From positions 14,931,725 through 14,995,724 of the forward strand of contig OZ022260.1 in NCBI GenBank assembly GCA_963978905.1: DNA of 64,000 nucleotides, written 5' to 3'. The DNA comes from Trichostrongylus colubriformis. Lineage: Eukaryota > Nematoda > Chromadorea > Rhabditida > Trichostrongylidae. Position numbers and translations under genes: made by a program. Positions 56,515 through 64,000 of this stretch are shown here, piece by piece (position 1 is the first letter of the stretch; each line of letters begins with the position of its first letter). The notes under the pieces were generated by a model. The model was not told the origin of the DNA, did not search any database, and saw only the letters and a list, made by a program, of their open reading frames with translations.

Positions 56515-57396
56515 GGTTGATTCATAATAAATTGGACAAATTGACAAATTTTAATCATTGTCGTGCAACTTTTTAACGACAACTGGGATTCACTTGAAAT
56601 ATACTCCATCTTTATCGATGACCTTCTGCCACGAGATCATGGATGCCCTTGCTCCAGAAGGCCGGAGGCTGGAGCTCGAAGAAGTTGCCGAGTGCCGTCT
56701 TGACGTCGTCGCGAGTTTTGAAGTCTTGGCCGTCCAGGTGGCATTGGCTGTGGGAGAAAAGGTGGAAATCTGAAGGGGCCAGGTCTGGGGAGTACGGTGG
56801 GTATAGAAGTACGGTCCAACTGTAGACAGCAGCTCGGCCTTGGTCGATCTTGCGAAGTGCGGTCTGTGGAAGTAGACACGTTGTCGTGCTGGAAGTAGAC
56901 ATGTGACCGCCGCCGTAGCGAACTTTGGACATTGGCCTTCAATTCTCGTAATTGACGAACGTAGACGTCGGCGGATACTGTGGTACCTTCATCGAGCAGC
57001 TCCCAGTACTCTACGCCGTGTACGCTCCACCAACCGCGGTTTTCGTCTTCGATGGAATAGTCGCCTGACGCAAACTTCGAATGCTACAACTACAGTGTAC
57101 TTCTGCCGGGGGCATGCTCCTTGTGAACTTCTATCAGACGTCTGCCGATATCCGCGGGTTCCTGGCCAGATAGCGATATAAATAGTAGTATGACGTTGCG
57201 GATGTGGTCTCTGGACCGCTTGAAGTCGTGCGGCATTGTGGCGGAATGAATTTACTTTGGAGGGATTATTTTGCGGCACTTTGAAGAGCTTTTCAACTCA
57301 TTCCAACGGTACCTAGCGCGTCCATTTTCGTTCGTTACTGAGTTATGATCTCTAGATATCATCACTACCATTTGTCCGATTTATTATGAATCAACC
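56515..57396 (-). mobile_element. mariner element, left palindrome arm, 882 bp, defective
   Basis: Ends GGTTGATTCATAATAAATTG and its inverse with TA flanks (56513-56514 and 57397-57398). The transposase runs on the minus strand in broken frames: RQLRELKANVQ, VYFQHDN, YPPYSPDLAPSDFHLFSHSQ and GNFFELQPPAFWSKGI, then WQKVIDKDGVYFK. Shorter than a full 1.3 kb mariner; the first catalytic region is missing or scrambled. Confidence 0.85.
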
Positions 57397-57398
57397 TA

Positions 57399-58798
57399 AT
57401 ATAAGTGCGACATGCCTTCCCTCTCCTAAGATTCATGGCGCCTACTTTTATCACCTACACTCCATCTCCATGTGATTTATAGCGGTTTGAAATGCTAACA
57501 ATCTCAATCGCCCAGCCATTTGTTATCTTTTATCAGTATCGTCACTCCCAAGCACCGTTTATTGATGACTCTAGCGCTTTATCACCTGTAATTAAGTGGG
57601 TATATCTGTCGTTATCACTTTTTGTAAACATAAATAGCTCAGAAAAAAACTGACATTTCTATTCTCAGTGAGCTTCACAAACTGAGCACCATCAGTTTGA
57701 GTTTCTCCTCGGCCAGTTCGAAGCATATCCGACGTGCCAGTTTTGAGCGGATCTTTTCGCATCAAAAGCAGCTCCGTTGATGAGTAGTCCGGGGCTAAAT
57801 TTTAGGTACTAAATACTTTGTGTATAATAATAATAATAAGTGAAAGTAAAAGTAATATTATCGTTCAAGAGGGAAGCGAATTTGAGGAAAATCTGCTAAT
57901 GAGCGCGAGTTATAACGTCTTTACCATCGAAAACGTGGGAGTAATGGGATTCCCGAGAGATGAAACCATGAAAAACAAAGTGGGTGTGTGCCCTTATGTC
58001 GCGACGCTATGTGTACGAGCTATGCGCGCAGCTAGTGTTGGCTCTTAGAGCCATACTAATGGGAGGGACGCTATGCACAGTTCAATTGTAATCTTTGCAA
58101 CCCAACAATACGGCGCTTTCAGCTCTTCCGCATGGCTTCACTTGCGACACGCCGTGGTACGAAATCCCGGCACAAGAGTACACACACTCCACGTCAAAAG
58201 CCGCGTTCACACTTTGCGGTACCGGCGGCAGAGTGTGGCTGATTGTCTCTGCGACTCCGCCTGTGCCACCCTGTCTCGTCGCCTGCGCCATCTGTGCATC
58301 TCCGCGTGCCACTTTGCTTTGCTGCCTGTAAACGCTGCCGCGCCCATACGGCATAAAATATCAACGCGGCCGATCCAGGTACTGGTTAACTGCATTCCGA
58401 CTGAGGTTATCGTAGATGGCCCTCGCTAGATGGCAAAAAGAGCGGATGCAATGTTAACATGATGTGTTGCATTGTATATATTACATTACGTTACATTTTT
58501 AACGCTTTATTAGTGGAAATCCCAAAATTTCCAGGGCGCTATTTAATTACGAGGTTGTGCAATAAAATAGTGCCGTTTCTTACTCCCTGTCTTTCACAAT
58601 ATTCTCTTTATCTTTCGGCTAAATTTATGTGATTTTCGATAGACTTTATGTGCTCTTTAGAGAGATGCTGTTCATTTTCCAATCCTTTGATTGTTCGATA
58701 TTTGTGAGGCTCAGGAATGGAATGATTAGGAAGCGAAAGCAAAATGGCACTTTGGTATCCCTCTTCTTCATCTACCAACGGGATCAAAGAATATATAT
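57399..58798. other. Palindrome spacer with MITE remnants
   Basis: No gene supported. It includes a degenerate family B element at about 57980-58190 (GTGGGTGTGTGCCCTTATGT ... AAGAGTACACACTC), family A copy 10 (58199-58371) and one satellite-like unit (about 58600-58795). Confidence 0.5.
58199..58371. mobile_element. Tourist-like MITE (family A, copy 10)
   Basis: From GCCGCGTTCACACTTTGCGG to GGCATAAAATATCAACGCGG with the interior GTGCCACCCTGTCTCGTCGC and CGCGTGCCACTTTGCTTTGC. Confidence 0.7.
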
Positions 58799-58800
58799 TA

Positions 58801-59684
58801 GGTCGATTCATAATAAATCGGACAAATGGTAGTGATGATTTCTAGAGATCATAACTCAGTAACGAATTAACGAAAATGGACGCGCGAGGTACCGTTGGAA
58901 TGAGTATGAAAAGCTCTTCAAAGTACCGCAAAATAATCACTCCAAAGTAAATTCATTCCGCCACAATGCCGCACGATTTCAAGCGGTCCAGAGACCACAT
59001 CCGCAACGTCATACTATTTATATCGCTATCTGGCCAGGAACCCGCGGATATCGGCAGACGTCTGATAGAAGTTCACAAGGAGCATGCCCCCGGCAGAAGT
59101 ACACTGTAGTTGTAGCATTCGAAGTTTGCGTCAGGCGACTATTCCATCGAAGACGAAAACCGCGGTTGGTGGAGCGTACACGGCGTAGAGTACTGGGAGC
59201 TGCTCGATGAAGGTACCACAGTATCCGCCGACGTCTACGTTCGTCAATTACGAGAATTGAAGGCCAATGTCCAAAGTTCGCTACGGCGGCGGTCACATGT
59301 CTACTTCCAGCACGACAACGTGTCTACTTCCACAGACCGCACTTCGCAAGATCGACCAAGGCCGAGCTGCTGTCTACAGTTGGACCGTACTTCTATACCC
59401 ACCGTACTCCCCAGACCTGGCCCCTTCAGATTTCCACCTTTTCTCCCACAGCCAATGCCACCTGGACGGCCAAGACTTCAAAACTCGCGACGACGTCAAG
59501 ACGGCACTCGGCAACTTCTTCGAGCTCCAGCCTCCGGCCTTCTGGAGCAAGGGCATCCATGATCTCGTGGCAGAAGGTCATCGATAAAGATGGAGTATAT
59601 TTCAAGTGAATCCCAGTTGTCGTTAAAAAGTTGCACGACAATGATTAAAATTTGTCAATTTGTCCAATTTATTATGAATCAACC
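58801..59684 (+). mobile_element. mariner element, right palindrome arm, 884 bp, defective
   Basis: Inverted copy of 56515-57396, TA at 58799-58800 and 59685-59686. The transposase reads on the plus strand with the same breaks. The 5' about 150 bp differ from the left copy at several sites (for example GGTCGATTC versus GGTTGATTC), while the rest looks identical. Confidence 0.85.
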
Positions 59685-60439
59685 TAATACATCTTGACGT
59701 GGTTGACACACTTCTGTGCAATCACGCTTCACAGGGTACTGTTGCGATTGAGGGGGGGGGGCATCTTGTATTAGGTTGAGGAATAGGTTCCTGCCGTTTT
59801 TGTTCTCTGTTTTCCCCATTGATTCCTTCGTCTTTCGACAATGCTTATATATGTCTTCGATAGGACTTTTTCTGCTCAACACCGCGCTGCTTTTTGTTTT
59901 TCGATTCTTTCGATTGCCTAATATTTATGAGGTTTGGAAATGATGTAAGCAGAAGGCAAAAAATCGCGCTTTCGACACTTCATCTTCCTCGTCTGCCATC
60001 GAGACCAAAAAATTCGTGCGCATGAGTTCCCGATAAAGCTTTTTCAGCTCTACGAAATGGCTTTGACTTTCATTCAAATCGCTCAACTTTTTGCGTTTTC
60101 AAGACTAAAATGCAGCACTCAGCAAAAGTGAGCACTTCCGTTATTTTCCCCTCCTCGCCTACCATCGAAATTGAAGCGAATATTTACATATGCATTTCAC
60201 AGAGCTTTTTTAGCTCCACAGGAGATGATGCAACTAGTCTCTTGAATGCTTTCACAGTTTGATAACCCCTGAGGCTTAGAAATGGGGTCCTTAGTAAATG
60301 CCCACCTGCGTTTTGTCGCAAAAAAATCGGGAGTCTACCAAACACTTTTATCATACAAGAGACCCTCAATTATAACAATAGATGGCTCAGGGATGTTTTT
60401 TTTCCTCATTTAATTCGATCTGACGTGTTAAAGGTCAGC

Positions 60440-60686
60440 CCACAGCCAATGCCACCTGGACGGCCAAGACTTCAAAACTCGCGACGAGGTCAAGGCGGCA
60501 CTCGGCAACTTCTTCGAGCTCCAGCTTCCGGCCTTCTGGAGCAAGGGCATCCATGATCTGTCTATACCGTGGCAGAAGGTCATCGATAAAGATGGAGTAT
60601 ATTTCAAGTGAATCCCTGTTGTCGTAAAAAAGTTGTACGACAATGATTAAAATTGGTCAATTTGTCCGATTTATTATGAATCAACC
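60440..60686 (+). mobile_element. mariner 3' fragment abutting the palindrome
   Basis: Starts exactly where the palindrome ends, with CCACAGCCAATGCCACCTGG (mid-transposase), and runs to the terminal GAATCAACC plus TA. Slightly diverged from the two longer copies, with a TCTATACCG insertion in the GIHDL...WQKVIDK region. No partner exists on the left side. Confidence 0.8.
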
Positions 60687-61230
60687 TAATACATAGACCT
60701 CGATATAATTTATTTCTAGAAGAAGCACTGTCTGATATTATGAATCAGTCAACTGTTTGCTGTTTTAAGAAAATGGAGTACTCCAGCAGAAACCTGTACA
60801 CTTGACACATTTTCAATAAGATCGAAGTTTTAGCAAATATTATAGTTTTATTTCAACAACCATCTCTACTGGGTATAAAACGCGTCGTCTGTATGTTCGT
60901 CCCTCCGACCATCTCTAACGAAATTAGGTTTATATAAAAACGACTTGCGGAGATAGGGACAACTCTGGTATGGGTAGGGTATGGGACAAGAAGTAAAGAG
61001 CACACATCGTCAGAATCAGCTCCGCCCGCGGTGGGTGGAGCTGTCCTGAAACGTTCGGTCTTTTAGTGGTCCGTTTTAGTACAACAAAAACTCGTTTCTC
61101 TGTTCCAGCGCAGCCTTGAGACCAGGAAAATATCGGTAGAAATGACCAACGTTGAAGTTTCCTTGAATACACTCAAAATGGAATGAAACACGTCCACAAT
61201 AGGTGGAGCGTGATGTGGTAATGGGTACTG

Positions 61231-62291
61231 ACAAGGGAAGGATACCAGGTCGCACTGGCCATTTGTAACGAGACACATATCGTCAGACGCGTTTCTGGAT
61301 GCTCATCTCAAATAGTTTTCAAAATCTGCAAAGCGATTCTCTGAATGGAGTTATGGAGGCTTTTCTGAAGAAATAATAACTATTACACAGTGTGTTCGGA
61401 GGCCCATAGCGCACGAGCCATTCCTCGTGCGAAACTAGTGTGACTTTCGTGTTCAGGGAGTCAAATTACCCAAAGGTACAAGTTTTTAGCCATTTTGAGA
61501 GTTTAACCAAATTTCGGAATAATTCACGGACTATTGGGTGGTAACATATTGAACCAAGGAGGAGTCGTTGATCGTTGCTGAGGAAATGCCCTTATTTGAC
61601 GCTTGTTACGTACGTTTAGTGCGATGGGCAAGTGTAACTGGTATGTGTAGGCTACCTTAATCAGGCTGCTATTTTTTTTTGTAGAAAAAATTTCAAAAAC
61701 TACCAATTTATCCATTGGCCACCCCCGATTTTCCGAAGTTGGACCAAAAACTCGATTCGGCTGAAAATTTGCACAGAGGGGTAACTCGACCCCATAAGCG
61801 TGAATATCGTAATTGTTTCACGCAACAACACTTAATTCGTGCGTTATGAGAGTATGCATATTAATAAGCTGGATCGCGGAGTTTTCTGCAATACTGAAGA
61901 CAGGGATAGTACATCAACTCATACAAGATTTGGAACCTTAAAATGCATGCATATCATCATAAAAGGGCTTCTCAAGCACAAAGAAAGAACTTCATAAAAT
62001 GCAGCAAAAGTCGCAAGCTCAGGACTTGATCCATGGTCTGCCGATTGCAAAACCTAACGCTTACCTCCATGCCATCTGTGCCACATTTCAGCCCTGGATG
62101 CCCTCGCTTTACCCGCCGCAGTGATGAAAACCACGTTCCAACGTATAGCCGTCATTCAGAAAAACCTCCATAACTCCGTTCTGAGAATCTTTGCAAATTT
62201 TGGAAACTGATTCGAGATCAGCATCCAGAAATGCGTCTGATGATATGTGTCTCGTTACAAATGGCCAGTGCCACCTGGTATCCTTCCCTTG
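61231..62291. repeat. 1.06 kb element with about 135-bp inverted ends
   Basis: ACAAGGGAAGGATACCAGGT at 61231 returns inverted as ACCTGGTATCCTTCCCTTGT, ending at 62291. The arms reach about 61365 and 62155 and include GGCCATTTGTAACGAGACAC and TGGATGCTCATCTC-AATAGTTTTC with about 10% mismatches. No transposase seen; a non-autonomous DNA transposon is likely. Confidence 0.7.
62030..62105 (-). repeat. tRNA-like SINE head inside the 61231-62291 element
   Basis: Minus strand: GATGGCATGGAGGTAAGCGT in the A-box region and GGATCAAGTCC matching the B box about 40 nt later. No complete cloverleaf. Confidence 0.4.
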
Positions 62292-63530
62292 TGAGTAGAG
62301 AGAAAAAAAGTAATTCCGGTCGACCCCTTAACGCCTGATGTTACGCGCACATTAGTGTGCGCCAGTTGACGGGCAAGCTATAACAATAAACTGATCGAGA
62401 TGTATTTCTTCTTTCACATGATTCGATCTGGCGAGAAAAAAGTCAGCTGTTTTAGACCTTGATGTGCCAAAAAGCAGATTTTTGCTTACAAAGTGCTCCA
62501 TTTTTAGGACATAAAAACAAAAAAGAATAATTGAAAGACTGAAAACCATTGGCGCCTCTTTGTAGAACTGAGACAATTCTGTCAAGATCATGCATGTTTA
62601 TATTTTTGGAGGGTTTTGGTAGGCGAGGAAGAGAAGAGGCGAAAGTGCAAGTTTTTGCCTCGTGATGACTTTATTTCTAAGCTTAATGAATATCGAAAAA
62701 CTGAGGGATAAAAAAAACATAGCATCGCATTGTAGAGCAGAAGGAGCTTCATCAAATACATACATACGCTGTCGAAAGACGAAAAAAGGTTGTAAAGTAC
62801 ATGAAATAAAAAAAGACGGCACTTATTGCACATTTTGATGATTTGAGGGGAAGCACCAAAAGCTTGTGGTCGGGGAATGGAAGGGGGGAGGGAGCGTAGT
62901 GGATTCCAAGTCATCCGATTTCACTTGCTGTGCAGCGACTTTCAAATGAACGCACCCCTGGAATTACGAGTCTCTCGTCGATTGACGTCAGGATACCCCA
63001 CAGTGATCGGAGCTCTCACAGATCAAAACCTCTGACTTCTAGGGGCTTTATAGTACCAACATTCATACCAAAAAGTCTTCAAGGAAGCTGTTTGGCAGAT
63101 GTTGGCCAGGATTTCCATTCAGGGCCAGAATGTCCCCGACCTTAACTATCACCTGCCTTTTCAAAGACTGCTCCAGCGTCCTTGCTGGCAGTTTAATTCC
63201 CGTACACAGGCTATGCAATTAGTAATCGATTGGTGCTTTTTTCGAGAAGACCTCCCTTTGTCTATTGTCTGTCTTCTCTGGCAGATCGACTTTTTTATGG
63301 ATCGCGCACTCCGACGGATATGCATTTGGAAGGATAGAGCCTCCTTGTGAAGTTTTCATTTCTAGTCTGCTGATCTAATGTTTCTTAGTGACACCGGGAG
63401 GGGTAAATTCGTCAGATTGTGGAATATGGAAGTAAGGGTACTCAGCAGTGTCACAGTGGCGAAGAATGGAAAAGCGGCGTAAAAACTGAGATGTATCCAT
63501 GTGTCACATTTTCTTGTCTCACCTCTTAGG
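62292..63530. other. Spacer, no supported gene
   Basis: Contains two satellite-like units (about 62400-62810). The rest, including the open frames 62930-63145 and 63099-63350, has no recognised family. Confidence 0.35.
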
Positions 63531-63532
63531 CC

Positions 63533-63700
63533 ACGTTCATACTCTGCGGTGCCGGCGGTAGGGCGTGGCTGCGTGTCTTTGCGTGTCCGCCTGTCGTTCT
63601 GTCTCTTTGCTTGCGTCATCTCTGCACCTCTCACGTGCCACTCACCTTGTAGCCTGTGAAGGCTGGCACGCGCTGCTGGCGCAAGGTATGGGAGCGATCC
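63533..63700. mobile_element. Tourist-like MITE (family A, copy 11)
   Basis: From GCCACGTTCATACTCTGCGG (preceded by TTAG) to GCGCAAGGTATGGGAGCG, with the interior GGCGTGGCTGCGTGTCTTTG and TCACGTGCCACTCACC. Right end eroded. Confidence 0.7.
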
Positions 63701-64000
63701 TAGGCCCTTTTTGAAGGCGCTGGCGCTTTTTGTCAAGATTTCAAAGATGTTCAAAGGGGGGAGGGGTTCCGACCGTTTTCTTCCTTATTCTCTACTCTGT
63801 GACACCTTTTAACTTCTGTCGTACAATTAATCCTGAGCACCACTTTATTCTTTTATCGCGGAAAGTGCCTTTGATTCAAAATATGAAACGCGGGGACCAA
63901 CGAAAAAAAAACATTATTATTCCTCAAATAGGCCAACAATGCCTTTCACATCCGATAGACATATATAATACTCACCGTTGGCTGTGTACAGATGATGACC

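Larger units (their letters stand above)
55758..60439. repeat. 4.7 kb palindrome: 1.64 kb inverted arms around a 1.4 kb spacer
   Basis: The left arm, 55758 to about 57398, is repeated inverted at about 58799-60439. Long stretches match exactly by eye: the translations of 55828-56013 and 60184-60369, and of 56903-57181 and 59018-59296, are identical. A homopolymer differs (C12 versus G10). Each arm contains a satellite-like flank and one mariner. Only the innermost 160 bp or so show several substitutions and indels. Confidence 0.9.
55430..62820. repeat. Dispersed satellite-like units of about 170-200 bp
   Basis: A diverged unit with the hallmarks TCGATAGAGCTTTTTC-GCTCTACGAAA, TTTTTCGATT-TTGATTG, AATATTTATGAGGTTTGGAA and GACACTTCATCTTCCTCGTC-GCCATCGA recurs. 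Positions are about 55440, 55620, 56040, 56170, 58600, 59840, 60010, 62400 and 62590, in both orientations. Several copies fall in the palindrome arms. It looks like a decayed tandem satellite broken up by transposons. Confidence 0.6.

Noticed and set aside
57818..58048. Plus-strand frame with FEENLLMSASYNVFTIENVG
   Set aside because: Protein-like but without a credible acceptor or donor pair, and its end runs into a degenerate MITE.
63965..64000. Possible minus-strand exon ending with GTGAGT at the window edge
   Set aside because: Fewer than 12 codons visible; cannot be tied to a family.

Overview
The window is nematode nuclear DNA, most likely from a clade V (rhabditid/strongylid) species, possibly a parasitic one. 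Genes are split into short exons (39-230 nt) with TTTCAG-type acceptors, several starts sit just after a spliced-leader-like acceptor, and the protein families include the nematode-specific DUF273. Introns and spacers are packed with small DNA transposons. Splice models were built by hand from reading-frame phase, so inner boundaries are predictions.

Left third (1-21 kb). A 68-codon gene of unknown function (138-402) is followed by EMC8/9 (812-7010, plus), nucleoside diphosphate kinase (7590-8259, minus; an in-frame upstream ATG would add a signal peptide), a complete 13-exon ceramide-transfer protein CERT (11320-17488) and a DUF273 glycosyltransferase-like gene (18752-21051). From memory, EMC8/9, NDK and CERT also lie side by side in C. 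elegans (cosmid F25H2).

Middle (21-41 kb). An RTE-type retrotransposon remnant (about 22.3-22.9 kb) precedes NSE1 of the SMC5/6 complex (24578-27105, 3' end uncertain). Next come a 118-aa gene of unknown function (30072-30540) and an acidic, serine-rich gene (30841 to about 34397). Nicotinamide riboside kinase (34859-36603) and molybdopterin synthase large subunit MOCS2B (36808-40451) follow. The MOCS2B part has no start codon of its own. A phase-matched GC-AG intron (36604-36807) would join it to the kinase as one 367-aa protein linking NAD+ salvage and molybdenum cofactor synthesis. This is the most interesting coding observation.

Right third (41-64 kb). Genes are sparse: four phase-checked minus-strand exons of unknown identity (42.8-46.9 kb) and four exons of a semaphorin (51350-54011, minus). 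The rest is mobile DNA: Tc1/mariner elements with doubled (IR/DR) ends, piggyBac-type MITEs with TTAA duplications, Mutator-like foldbacks with 9-10 bp duplications, a Tourist-like family of about 11 copies, tRNA-derived SINEs, satellite-like units, and a 4.7 kb palindrome (55758-60439) whose arms each carry a decayed mariner.

No rRNA genes or CRISPR arrays were seen. The only tRNA-like sequences look like pseudogenes or SINE parts.
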